Shown here piece by piece: positions 7,140-14,725 of a stretch of DNA of 64,000 bases (position 1 is the stretch's first letter; the number at the start of each line of letters is the position of its first letter). The stretch lies in NCBI GenBank assembly GCA_963698715.1, contig CAVORW010000001.1, forward strand, positions 124,001 through 188,000, given 5' to 3'. The translations under genes were made by a program, and so were the position numbers. A model generated the notes under the pieces. That model searched no databases. It was not told the DNA's origin and saw nothing but the letters and a program-made list of their open reading frames with translations. This DNA comes from CAWHJB01 sp963698715 (GTDB taxonomy: Bacteria; Chloroflexota; Anaerolineae; Anaerolineales; UBA4823).

Positions 7140-8446
7140 TTTTTAACTAGCCTGAAGATTCCGCCGGCAATATCGCTCAGATATACTTCTCCGAGACGGT
7201 CTTGGCCGAACGAAGTAATGCGCCCATTAATCTTAAAAAGCCAGGCTTGCTGCCAGGCAGATTGGCTCGTGGCTGGGAGTTGTTCTGGAATCAGACCGCC
7301 CACGTCACCAGAGCAATAATCCCCAAACAGATAGATACCCTGCCATTCTGGCAGACTGGGGCCGCGATAGACCACCCCTCCCACTACCGAACAAGTATCG
7401 TTGACATGGGTGGGGTAATCAAACACGGGCAGGGTTAAACCGGTAGAATCACAATTTCCCTGGCCGAAGCACGAAAACCCTTCCATGATGTTCCAGCCAT
7501 AATTGATTCCTCCGGGGTGATCTGCCGGCTGGAAATCAATTTCTTCAAAGCTGTTTTGTCCTACATCCCCAATATACAGATCGCCGGTCTGGCTGTCGAA
7601 GGAAAAGCGCCAGGGGTTCCTTAAGCCATATGCCCAGATTTCCGCCTCTCCACTCCCGTTCACGAATGGGTTATCCACCGGAATGGAATAAGGCTGGCCT
7701 TGATCGACATCCATCCTTAAAATTTTTCCCAGCAGGGTGCCCGTAAATTGGCCATTGCCCAGCGGATCACCGCCTGAACCGCCATCGCCCAGCCCAAGAT
7801 AGAGATAACCGTCGGGGCTGAAGGCTATCCCACCGCCATTATGGTTGCCATAGGGCTGCTTTACTCTCAACAGACGTTGTTCGCTGCCTGGATCGGCCTG
7901 ATTGGGGTCGTCCTGGCGGACTTGATAGCGGGCAATCACCGTGTCGCCCTGGGTGTCAGTGTAGTTGACATAGAAGAAACCATTCAGGGAGTACCGCGGG
8001 TGAAAAGCCAGCCCCAAAAGCCCCTGTTCGTTCTGCCTGCTCACCTGGTTGCTGATATCCAGGAAGGGCAGCGGTACCAGGCTGCCATTTGCCAGGATCC
8101 GAATCCGCCCGGGTTGCTCGACGATAAACAAACGGATTTCATCTCCGGCATTGGCAATGCCTATCGGTGTATCCAGCCCGCTGGCGATTTGTTGCCAGGT
8201 GTATCCGGAAGGATCGGGAAACTGGAGGGCAAGCTCGCTGGTTGGGGTGTTCTCAACAACCGCTTCCGTTGGGATGGTTGAGTTGGTTGGAACAGCTGGC
8301 GCAAGCGTTGCGGAAGGTAAGCTGACTGTATTTGTTGGCACAGCCTGGGTTGTGACCGGCAGCGCCTGGGTTGGTGCCGGTGGCGTGCCAGTTTGACTAC
8401 ATGCCGCTAGCACCAGCAGCAGAATTAAAATAATCAGATAACGCAT
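7136..8446 (-). CDS. PQQ-type sugar dehydrogenase-like lipoprotein
   Basis: 436 residues. Starts with a lipoprotein signal ending LAACS at about residues 13-17 and a Thr/Pro-rich linker. The beta-propeller shows the soluble glucose dehydrogenase/Hhip-like pattern: RLFIVEQPGRIRI, HNGGGIAFSPDGYLYLG, GLRNPWRFSFD, GDVGQNSFEEID and GGVVYRG. The His in the NHNGG segment corresponds to the catalytic base in the family. No PQQ synthesis genes are in the window, so cofactor use is uncertain. It leads a three-gene operon with the M1 peptidase and metallophosphoesterase. A paralogue lies at 49214-50533. Confidence 0.85.
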   Translation of the reverse strand: MRYLIILILLLVLAACSQTGTPPAPTQALPVTTQAVPTNTVSLPSATLAPAVPTNSTIPTEAVVENTPTSELALQFPDPSGYTWQQIASGLDTPIGIANAGDEIRLFIVEQPGRIRILANGSLVPLPFLDISNQVSRQNEQGLLGLAFHPRYSLNGFFYVNYTDTQGDTVIARYQVRQDDPNQADPGSEQRLLRVKQPYGNHNGGGIAFSPDGYLYLGLGDGGSGGDPLGNGQFTGTLLGKILRMDVDQGQPYSIPVDNPFVNGSGEAEIWAYGLRNPWRFSFDSQTGDLYIGDVGQNSFEEIDFQPADHPGGINYGWNIMEGFSCFGQGNCDSTGLTLPVFDYPTHVNDTCSVVGGVVYRGPSLPEWQGIYLFGDYCSGDVGGLIPEQLPATSQSAWQQAWLFKINGRITSFGQDRLGEVYLSDIAGGIFRLVKK

Positions 8447-8525
8447 ACTTAAATCACTCTTTCGGGTCGTATTGGTTGAAGGGGTCTAGGATTGATTGCG
8501 TGAAAAGTGCAAAAACCTGGCTGGT

Positions 8526-8888
8526 TTACTTATCCCAAAACTCAGCATCGATCACGTCATCATCGGTCTCAAGAGGATCTCGCCATTCACCAGGAACAAT
8601 CAGGTTTAGGGCTTTGGTGTGCTCCTCCACAATGTGCGGCGGACAAAGTTCAACAAAGAGATACGCGCCAAGCCATAGGATGGCTGCATCGTCAATTGGA
8701 CCAGGCGCAAGATCGGGGATAAAAAAGTACAGGACTGAGCCAATCGGCAGGAGCTTGATCAGTGGATTGACGCGGGGATCTGCCAGCAGCCGCAGAATCA
8801 ATTTTATACGCAGGGTTAGATCTGAGAAAATCCCCCCTTTGGATGGCACAATATTAGGTTCCTTTTGATCCGTCATTTCTACCTCCAC
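8526..8888 (-). CDS. DUF1232/YkvA-like small membrane protein
   Basis: 120 residues. The central part, RLLADPRVNPLIKLLP then a membrane segment and IPDLAPGPIDDAAIL, resembles the DUF1232 core, where a proline-rich SPIDLIPD motif is followed by a G-x-x-DD segment. No function is known for the family. The gene lies 80 bases upstream of the sugar-dehydrogenase-like lipoprotein. It is a single-domain protein with an acidic C-terminus. Confidence 0.65.
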   Translation of the reverse strand: MEVEMTDQKEPNIVPSKGGIFSDLTLRIKLILRLLADPRVNPLIKLLPIGSVLYFFIPDLAPGPIDDAAILWLGAYLFVELCPPHIVEEHTKALNLIVPGEWRDPLETDDDVIDAEFWDK

Positions 8889-9035
8889 TGTGCGGATTAT
8901 ACTACAGCGACCCTTGGTCGAATCTGGCCCGGTTGAATGGGGTGCCCAAAAATGTTGCCGATGAAGTTCGCATTCAATGGGGGCCTAGACCCCAACCGCA
9001 GCTTTTGAATGCTCCCGCCCGGAGACGCCAGAATC

Positions 9036-9063
9036 AAAAAGAGGCTGCTATCGAGCAGCCTCT
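9036..9063 (-). terminator. Terminator of the infC-rpmI-rplT operon
   Basis: AGAGGCTGCT (9040-9049) and AGCAGCCTCT (9054-9063) form a perfect 10-base stem with a 4-base loop. On the minus strand the hairpin is followed by a T run (9040-9036). It lies 24 bases beyond the rplT stop. The remaining bases between 8889 and 9035 show no gene. Confidence 0.9.
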
Positions 9064-9086
9064 GGTAATCGCGCTAAGTCAATTAA

Positions 9087-9437
9087 TCAGGCAAGCTGCG
9101 CTTTATCAACTACTGCGGTAAAAGCCTTCGGATCCCGGACAGCCAGCTCTGCCAGCATTTTGCGGTTGATGGCGATATGGCCGATCTTCATGCCATGAAT
9201 GAGGCGGCTGTAGGTAGTGCCGTTTTGGCGAGCGGCCGCATTGATGCGGGCAATCCACAGGCGGCGCAGATCACGCCGGCGGGTGCGCCGATCCCGGTAG
9301 GAATACCACAGGCTCTTTAACATGGCTTCATTGGCTCGCCGGAACAGGCGATGGCGGGTGCCAAATTGGCCTTTGGTAATCTTCAGTATTTTTTTATGGT
9401 GCTGGCGGCGTGCGGTGCCAGTTTTTACTCGGGGCAT
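9087..9437 (-). CDS. rplT: 50S ribosomal protein L20
   Basis: 116 residues, normal for L20. The sequence begins MPRVKTGTARRQHHKKIL and contains the conserved RDRRTRRRDLRRLWIARINAA block (about 49-69). L20 binds 23S rRNA early in large-subunit assembly and in many bacteria represses its own operon. A GGAGAG ribosome site precedes the ATG. It is the last gene of infC-rpmI-rplT, and an intrinsic terminator follows. Confidence 0.98.
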   Translation of the reverse strand: MPRVKTGTARRQHHKKILKITKGQFGTRHRLFRRANEAMLKSLWYSYRDRRTRRRDLRRLWIARINAAARQNGTTYSRLIHGMKIGHIAINRKMLAELAVRDPKAFTAVVDKAQLA

Positions 9438-9621
9438 TTTTTTCTCTCCTGCGGACCCCTGGGCGTCGGTAGTTTCTCAGCTACCCGTTGCAAACACCCA
9501 ACAGCCGCAATCATCTAGGTTGGATAAAATTGAATTGTTCTGGTGCAGCTGCACCGGCTACAACTCGAAACACCTCAATCTGCTTACGTGGCCTGGCTTC
9601 TTGCCTGTAGTGCAGCAGGGT
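9438..9621 (-). other. Structured spacer between rpmI and rplT
   Basis: This 184-base spacer is long for two co-transcribed ribosomal protein genes. It contains a perfect 14-base palindrome (9542-9555, GGTGCAGCTGCACC) and a GGTAG-CTGAGAAA-CTACC hairpin close to the rplT start. In other bacteria L20 binds RNA in this operon to repress translation, so this could be such a site; that is inference. Confidence 0.4.
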
Positions 9622-9858
9622 TCAGTCTAACTTCTTCAGGTACGGCGCCAGGCGATGGACGTTTTTTACGATCCCACGACCCTTCACGGGGATCATTTCG
9701 TCCAGCAATCGCTTGGTGCGGGCAGATGTGCGGCGGCGGAAGTGGCTTTTACCACCCTTGGTCCGCACAAGTTTACCTGTCCCGGTCAGACGGAAGCGTT
9801 TAGAGGTAGCCTTATGGGTCTTGATTTTGTACTTGCCGGTTCTTGGCTTGCGTGGCAC
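9622..9858 (-). CDS. rpmI: 50S ribosomal protein L35
   Basis: 78 residues from a GTG start at 9858. It reads (M)PRKPRTGKYKIKTHKATSKR and contains the L35 pattern KTHK.a.KRF..TG.GK. The start was placed at GTG because GAGAGGAG lies 7 bases upstream and the protein then begins like other L35 proteins; the frame is open for 14 further upstream codons without family similarity. It sits between infC and rplT as in most bacteria. Confidence 0.95.
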   Translation of the reverse strand: MPRKPRTGKYKIKTHKATSKRFRLTGTGKLVRTKGGKSHFRRRTSARTKRLLDEMIPVKGRGIVKNVHRLAPYLKKLD

Positions 9859-9948
9859 GGTCGAACTCCTCTCACACAAAATTCCGCGGATTTCTTTCAT
9901 CCGCGGATGTTAACTCCTTGAGAAAGGCAGAAACAGCGCTGGAAGAAC

Positions 9949-10476
9949 TTACTTCTTCTTGGGGGCTTTTCCGGGGGCCAATACCATCAGCATTGTGCGG
10001 CCCTCCAGCCCGGGAGCTTGCTCGACGATAGCTATATCCGCCAAATCTTCGGCAATCTCTTTCAGATCATTGAGTGCAATTTCCGGGTAAGTAATTTCCC
10101 GGCCTCGGAAACGGATCCGAACTTTAACTTTCATGCCAACTTCCAGCCATCGGCGAGCATCACGGACTTTCAGATCGCGGTGGTGTTCATTCGTCTTCGG
10201 GCGAAGACGGATTTCCTTAACCTCGATCTTTGTCTGGGCTTTGCGGGCCTCACGCTCTTTTTTTGCTCGCTCATAAATGAACTTGCCAAAGTCCATTACC
10301 CTGCAGACAGGAGGCTGGGAATTGGGGGCTACCTCCACCAGGTCGAGATCGGCTTCGCGTGCGACCTTGCGAGCCTCATCGATTGTTACAACCCCAATAT
10401 TTTCACCTTCGGGACCGATCAATCGAACCTGAGGTACTCGGATGGCATCATTGACACGATAATTAATTGCGCTGAT
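9949..10476 (-). CDS. infC: Translation initiation factor IF-3, probable AUC start
   Basis: About 175 residues. The N-domain (NDAIRVPQVRLIGPEGENIG) and C-domain (KEIRLRPKTNEHHRDLKVRD) are typical. IF-3 binds the 30S subunit and checks the start codon. The frame has a GTG at 10491, but no ribosome site precedes it. AAGGAG directly follows that GTG and is correctly spaced for ATC at 10476 (an ATT lies at 10467). Since infC genes are known to use AUU, AUC or AUA starts for autoregulation, ATC is preferred here. A strong promoter lies upstream. Confidence 0.95.
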   Translation of the reverse strand: MSAINYRVNDAIRVPQVRLIGPEGENIGVVTIDEARKVAREADLDLVEVAPNSQPPVCRVMDFGKFIYERAKKEREARKAQTKIEVKEIRLRPKTNEHHRDLKVRDARRWLEVGMKVKVRIRFRGREITYPEIALNDLKEIAEDLADIAIVEQAPGLEGRTMLMVLAPGKAPKKK

Positions 10477-10510
10477 ATCTCGCTCCTTCACTAGCTAATG
10501 AAAATAAAAG

Positions 10511-10562
10511 TTGGCCTTAGGCCAATCGAACGCATCATACCAAATAAAGCGTAAATAGTCAA
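10511..10562 (-). promoter_or_regulatory. infC operon promoter and 5' hairpin
   Basis: On the minus strand TTGACT (10562-10557), a 17-base spacer and TATGAT (10539-10534) form a near-consensus promoter. The transcript would start near 10527 and immediately contain the small hairpin TTGGCC-TAA-GGCCAA (10525-10511), with a T-rich stretch before the gene. Confidence 0.8.
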
Positions 10563-10607
10563 CGTTCAAACCCAAATTGACCGCTTAAAGTCTGTGGTTA
10601 AATCTCA

Positions 10608-10646
10608 GGATTGGGCTGTTTGAGTGTCGCTCAAACAGCCCAATCC
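10608..10646. repeat. Long perfect hairpin between thrS and infC
   Basis: GGATTGGGCTGTTTGAG (10608-10624) and its exact complement (10630-10646) make a 17-base perfect stem with the loop TGTCG. There is no T run on the minus strand, so it is not a classical terminator, although it lies 11 bases beyond the thrS stop. Its size and small loop resemble the hairpin at 15570-15616, but the arm sequence differs. Confidence 0.7.
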
Positions 10647-10656
10647 ACAGCCAGTT

Positions 10657-12453
10657 TCAATCTCCGGATTCGATATCCAGCCGGGCGCGCCCCAGGAAAT
10701 CATCCAGCGACATAGGGCCGGGGTTATCGCCTGAGCGCAGCCGTAAGGCGACCTGATTCTGTTCCATCTCCTTGTCGCCGACCACCAGCATATAGGGAAC
10801 CTTCTGCTTCTGGGCGTCCCGGATTTTAGCGTTCATCCGTTCACCGCGCTCATCCACTTCGGCCCGCAAGCCGGCTGATTTCAGCTGGAGAGCGACTTCT
10901 TGCGCGTAAGGCACGTGGCGATCTGCAATCGGGATCAGAACTGCCTGCACAGGCGCCAGCCAGACCGGGAAAGCCCCGGCGAAATGCTCGATGATCACGC
11001 CCAGGAATCGCTCGGTCGAGCCGGTCACTGCCCGGTGCACCACCACGGGGATGTGCTCCTGGCCATCTTCTCCGATGTAAGTTAACCCCAGCCGGGCCGG
11101 CTGGATAAAATCTACCTGGATTGTGGAGAGCTGCCACTCGCGGCCCAGGACATCCTTAGCCATAAAGTCGGCCTTTGGCCCGTAGAACGCGGCCTCACCC
11201 GTGGCTTCAAAGTAATCAACCCCGCTGGCATCCAGCGCTTCGCGCAGAGCTGCTTCGGCTTTGATCCACTTCTCATCATCTTTGACATATTTGCCCTCTT
11301 CACCGCGCAGGGACAATCGCACCGAGTAATCCGTAAATTTATACCGGTCCAGGACTTCCTGGATCAATTTCAAAGCCCGGGCGAACTCATCTCCAATTTG
11401 TTCTTCGGTGCAGAACATATGGCAGTCATCCTGGGTGAGGGCCCGCACTCGGGTCAGGCCGGTCAGCTCGCCGGTTTTCTCGTAGCGATACAGAGTAGCA
11501 AATTCTGCAAAGCGCATCGGCAGCTCGCGGTAAGAATGGCGTCCCATCTCTTTGTATAGGGTCATATGGCTGGGACAGTTCATCGGCTTCAACCGGTAGG
11601 TGATGTTCTCATCCACCATGGGTGGGAACATCGAGTCCTGGTAATTCTCATAGTGCCCGGAGCGCCGGTAAAGGTCTTCTTTGACCAGGTGACCGGTCCA
11701 GACGTGTTGGTAGTCATAGCGCGTTTGCACCCGCCGAACGTAATCTTCCATCAGGTAGCGCACGATCTCGCCTTTTGGCGTAAAGAGCGGTATCCCGGGG
11801 CCGATCTCCTCAGAGAAGTAGAACAGGCCCAATTCTTTGCCCACCTTGCGGTGGTCGCGTTTTTTGGCTTCTTCGAGCCGCCAAAGATAATCTTTCAATT
11901 CCTGCGGGTTATGCCAGGCGGTGCCATAGATTCTCTGCAGCATAGGCTTATGCTCGTCGCCGCGCCAGTAGGCCCCAGCCACGCTCATCAGCTTGACTGC
12001 GGACGGATTGATCTTGCCGGTGTTTTCCACATGCGGCCCGCGGCACAGATCCACAAACTTATCGTGCGTATAGGTCGAGATTTCCGACTTTTCCTTGAGC
12101 GGGTTGCCGTACTCGTCCATCCCGCCCCCCTCCAGGCCATCGATCAGCTCCAATTTATAGGGCTGGTCGTTGAAGATCTGGCGGGCGCGCTCGGCGGTGA
12201 TCACCTGCTTCTCAAACGGGTAACGCCCAGCGATTATCTGGCGCATGCGCTTCTCGATGCCCTCCAGGTCGTCCGGAGTCAGGCTGCGGGGCAGATCGAA
12301 GTCGTAGTAGAAACCATCTTCGATGGGCGGTCCGATGGTGTATTTGGCTTCCGGGATCAGTTCAACCACGGCCTGGGCCATCACATGGGCCGCGGAGTGG
12401 CGGATGCGATAGAGATCGCTGTCTTCATAACGGGCTTGCTTTTTTTCTGCCAT
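10657..12453 (-). CDS. thrS: Threonyl-tRNA synthetase lacking the TGS domain
   Basis: 598 residues from ATG 12453, which has AAGGAG at good spacing; earlier in-frame codons lie inside the T-box leader and were rejected. Class II core is clear: HSAAHVMAQAV (editing domain), the zinc-site motif PMNCPSH, ALTQDDCHMFC and the C-terminal anticodon-binding domain. It charges tRNA-Thr and edits Ser-tRNA-Thr. The usual N-terminal TGS domain (about 60 residues in E. coli) is absent: the protein enters the editing domain directly after about 15 residues. Expression is predicted to be controlled by the upstream T-box. Confidence 0.97.
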   Translation of the reverse strand: MAEKKQARYEDSDLYRIRHSAAHVMAQAVVELIPEAKYTIGPPIEDGFYYDFDLPRSLTPDDLEGIEKRMRQIIAGRYPFEKQVITAERARQIFNDQPYKLELIDGLEGGGMDEYGNPLKEKSEISTYTHDKFVDLCRGPHVENTGKINPSAVKLMSVAGAYWRGDEHKPMLQRIYGTAWHNPQELKDYLWRLEEAKKRDHRKVGKELGLFYFSEEIGPGIPLFTPKGEIVRYLMEDYVRRVQTRYDYQHVWTGHLVKEDLYRRSGHYENYQDSMFPPMVDENITYRLKPMNCPSHMTLYKEMGRHSYRELPMRFAEFATLYRYEKTGELTGLTRVRALTQDDCHMFCTEEQIGDEFARALKLIQEVLDRYKFTDYSVRLSLRGEEGKYVKDDEKWIKAEAALREALDASGVDYFEATGEAAFYGPKADFMAKDVLGREWQLSTIQVDFIQPARLGLTYIGEDGQEHIPVVVHRAVTGSTERFLGVIIEHFAGAFPVWLAPVQAVLIPIADRHVPYAQEVALQLKSAGLRAEVDERGERMNAKIRDAQKQKVPYMLVVGDKEMEQNQVALRLRSGDNPGPMSLDDFLGRARLDIESGD

Positions 12454-12470
12454 GATTATGCTCCTTAAAC

Positions 12471-12760
12471 AAAAAACTCTCACCCGGCCTGGGGCGAGAG
12501 CAAAGTCACGCGGTTCCACCCAGATTAAGCGTCCCCCGCCGGCACATCTGGCCGCACCAGGCGTAGGTTGAGCCGCTCGTCTCTTTGAGCCGATAACGAG
12601 GCCAATCGATCCCCATACTGGGCCCACAGGCTGTTCTGGTTCACGCTCCTGGGTGGTTTTCAGCGGCCGGTTTCCGGAAAAGGCTCTCAATCACTGGCCT
12701 TTATTCCCTGTCGGCCCCGCTCGCCGCTTACTCTTCCCATTCAACGCGGTATGCTTGTGT
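12471..12760 (-). promoter_or_regulatory. T-box riboswitch controlling thrS
   Basis: On the minus strand the T-box core GGGTGGAACCGCG occupies 12521-12509. It is followed by a terminator: CTCTCGCCC (12500-12492) pairs with GGGTGAGAG (12485-12477), then six T residues (12476-12471). Upstream, the sequence GCTGAAAACCACC ends in two consecutive ACC triplets (12657-12652); either would be a threonine specifier codon matching the downstream gene. T-boxes bind uncharged tRNA to prevent termination. Stem I details were not fully resolved by eye. Confidence 0.88.
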
Positions 12761-12765
12761 TGATG

Positions 12766-12793
12766 ATTATACCACTTTGCCCGATATTGGCAA
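12766..12793 (-). promoter_or_regulatory. thrS promoter
   Basis: TTGCCA (12793-12788), 16-base spacer, TATAAT (12771-12766) on the minus strand. Start of transcription is expected near 12759, just before the T-box leader. Confidence 0.75.
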
Positions 12794-12807
12794 TACGGGC
12801 GCTTTAG

Positions 12808-12903
12808 GCGTGCTAAAAGTGTGTAGAAATTTTTAGGGGTTCGCAATTTTTGGGGCAGCGCCCCCAAAAATTGTGAACTACATCTAGTCTATTTTAGTGT
12901 ACC
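12808..12903. repeat. Hairpin repeat with flanks like the GTAG/CTAC family (copy A)
   Basis: A 16-base stem (12840-12855 with 12862-12877, one G-T pair) with arm CAATTTTTGGGG is flanked by GTGCTAAAAGTGTGTAG on the left and CTAC...TTTTAGTGTACCC on the right. These flanks resemble the outer ends of the repeats at 31093 and 56518 (GCACTAAAAGTTTGTAG and CTACAAC...AGTACACCCC), although the central hairpin is different. No gene is seen in 12794-13037. Confidence 0.5.
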
Positions 12904-12959
12904 CGGTCGCTGGGAATCCCTGTGGTGGGGGGATAAGAGGTGGTCGCTCAAATATACCT

Positions 12960-12989
12960 GGGCGTGGGCGGATTTCTCTGCCCACGCCC
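12960..12989 (-). terminator. Hairpin downstream of the secreted-protein gene
   Basis: GGGCGTGGGC and GCCCACGCCC form a perfect 10-base stem with a 10-base loop, about 50 bases after the stop at 13038. The minus-strand tail is only moderately T-rich, so termination is plausible but not certain. Confidence 0.45.
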
Positions 12990-13037
12990 TGTTCGTTGCC
13001 AATTATGTCCGACGTATTTTTCTGGCTCGCCCGTTGA

Positions 13038-13634
13038 TTATGGACACTCGATGATCAGTTTGTGGTTCTTCTGGGCGGTCCAGGTTCGGGTGCCGTAACG
13101 GCCACAGGCGTAAACCTGGACATCATACTCACCCCTGACTACTGTATACGTGTACTCTTTATTCTTCTCCAGGCTGAACACATAGGTCGCAGGGCCGGTC
13201 AAAATTACCAGTGCCCGCCCGCTGGTTTCGTTCTCAACACTCACCCGCACCAGCTTGTGCTCGGTCGACAGGTCAACTTTAGCCGGATTTTGGCTGCTTT
13301 TCCCGGCATTCCCGCCGCAAACCGGCATGACTAATATTTTATTGCTGGACAAATCCAGGCTGCCGGTTGTGGTCGCCCCACAGGCTGTCAGGGAGTAATC
13401 GTATTTGCCCCGTTCAATGGTGAAGTTCGTGCGGGTCTCATCCTCGACGGAAAGGTAGTAAAACGTTGGGCCGCTCAGGCGCAGGTACATCGGGCCGGTA
13501 TTGCGGTTGTTGATCGTTAAGCGAATTAAATCGGATTTCGCCTGGACACCCATGGGCAGGAACAGCGAGAGCACCAGGGCCAGCGTCAGGCTGGCAAATA
13601 CCAGGCGTTTAATCGTAAACTTTTTTGTCGCCAT
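13038..13634 (-). CDS. Secreted protein of two tandem ~80-residue domains
   Basis: 198 residues with a Sec signal peptide (KRLVFASLTLALVLSLFLPMGVQAK, cleavage near VQA). The mature part consists of two copies of one module: LIRLTINNRNTGPMYLRLSGP and LVRVSVENETSGRALVILTGP open the copies; both continue with an aromatic strand, a Y-x-Y/V segment and a conserved ACG. Each ends in a single Cys near VCGG or IECP, so one disulfide per module with ACG is plausible. A GGAG ribosome site precedes the ATG. No named family was recognised; a small beta-rich surface or binding protein is the best description. Confidence 0.75.
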   Translation of the reverse strand: MATKKFTIKRLVFASLTLALVLSLFLPMGVQAKSDLIRLTINNRNTGPMYLRLSGPTFYYLSVEDETRTNFTIERGKYDYSLTACGATTTGSLDLSSNKILVMPVCGGNAGKSSQNPAKVDLSTEHKLVRVSVENETSGRALVILTGPATYVFSLEKNKEYTYTVVRGEYDVQVYACGRYGTRTWTAQKNHKLIIECP

Positions 13635-13862
13635 TGATTGATCTCCTTATTTATTCTGGCCAATCGTATTGACAGGGGCGATACGATGGATTGATTCTCT
13701 CAACCGGATCCATGGTGGGCTCCGGAGGTGTTTTCCAATCTCCGGCCTGTCCTGGGTGCTGCCAGGCAGCCACCTGATGCCAGGCTGGCTGTTAAGATGG
13801 TAGCGCAGTCCAGGACAGTTGTCAAGCCGATAAATTATGGCAATCATTGTTGGCGGGAGAAC

Positions 13863-13888
13863 AAAAGACCGCTCGCAGGCGGTCTTTT
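13863..13888. terminator. Bidirectional intrinsic terminator
   Basis: AAAAGACCGC and GCGGTCTTTT form a perfect 10-base stem with a 6-base loop, T runs on either strand. It separates the BTAD fragment from the secreted-protein gene. Nothing else convincing lies between 13635 and 13988. Confidence 0.8.
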
Positions 13889-13988
13889 TACAAAGAGCGA
13901 CTTTTTTACTACGAGCGACCATGGACATAGTCCACCCGGAGGAATGAATATCTGCCTTATCTATATGGCAGCCTTATTCTTATACAGT

Positions 13989-14345
13989 TTACCATTCGAG
14001 AGTTATAGAACCCAGGAGATAGTTATTGCGGATACTCTCATACAACTGCCTGGTCTCGTCCATCGGGGTGATCCCCAGCTCACGCCACAGCAATCCGGTT
14101 AGGATCACATATTGCCGCAGCGCACCCTTGCGCTGCCCGATATTTGCCAGCGCCCACATCTGGCGCCTGTGGAAGGACTCGCGCCAGGGTTCCAGCTCGA
14201 TCAGCCTTTTGGTACACAAGATGAGCTGGTCGTACTCCCGGTTGGCCTCGAAATGGTCTGCCTGTAGCGAGATGGCCGCCAGCGCCTGGTTGTTGCGTGG
14301 GTTATCTGCAGGATGAAAGCCGGCAAACCTTAGCGGGCCTGGCAT
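13989..14345 (-). pseudogene. Remnant of a BTAD-domain transcriptional regulator
   Basis: 118 codons are open. The segment FEANREYDQLILCTKRLIELEPWRES through QRKGALRQYVILTGLLWRELGITP matches the helical BTAD repeat found in SARP-like and large NB-ARC/TPR regulators of Chloroflexota. The DNA-binding winged helix that normally precedes BTAD and the ATPase/TPR that often follow are missing, and no ribosome site precedes the ATG. I therefore read it as a decayed fragment. Bases 14346-14531 hold no recognisable gene. Confidence 0.6.
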
Positions 14346-14531
14346 GAAAATGAAGCCTCCGGTTGTAGAGTTCTGCAGCCGAGAAGGTCAATGGTAATCG
14401 AATGGGACAGCGACCCTGCCGTCCCATTCCTTAGCTTGCCTCTCCGTTCACCCCTGCTTCAGGCATCCAAAGAACCAACACAGATGCCCAACTGACATAA
14501 CATCCCCCTTGGTGCAACCTGGACCCAAACT

Positions 14532-14562
14532 AAAAACCGCTCGACACGGATGCCGAGCGGTT
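14532..14562 (-). terminator. Terminator after tRNA-Val
   Basis: AACCGCTCG (14535-14543) and CGAGCGGTT (14554-14562) form a 9-base stem; on the minus strand the hairpin ends in a T run. It lies just downstream of the tRNA. Confidence 0.8.
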
Positions 14563-14575
14563 CACATTGGACAGG

Positions 14576-14649
14576 TGGGCGGTATAGGACTCGAACCTAC
14601 GACCTTTGCGATGTCAACGCAACGCTCTAACCAGCTGAGCTAACCGCCC
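14576..14649 (-). tRNA. tRNA-Val (anticodon GAC)
   Basis: A complete cloverleaf is visible on the minus strand: acceptor GGGCGGT/ACCGCCC, D arm GCTC...GAGC, anticodon arm TTGCG-TTGACAT-CGCAA with anticodon GAC, and T arm with GGTTCGAGTCC. The discriminator is A and CCA is not encoded. Confidence 0.95.
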
Positions 14650-14725
14650 TTGCGCAGCAGATTATACCCAACCCGCCTTAAAAAGGCAAGGTGGATTCTT
14701 TGGTTGCAGTCTGCATACCATAAGA

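Noticed and set aside
11566..12468. A 300-codon plus-strand frame opposite thrS
   Set aside because: It is the antisense of a highly conserved synthetase gene and shows no family features.
12454..12690. A 79-codon N-terminal extension of ThrRS
   Set aside because: The extension overlaps the T-box core and terminator; ATG 12453 has the ribosome site.
13647..13928. A 93-codon minus-strand frame between the secreted protein and the BTAD fragment
   Set aside because: It runs through a bidirectional terminator, has no ribosome site and no recognisable sequence.
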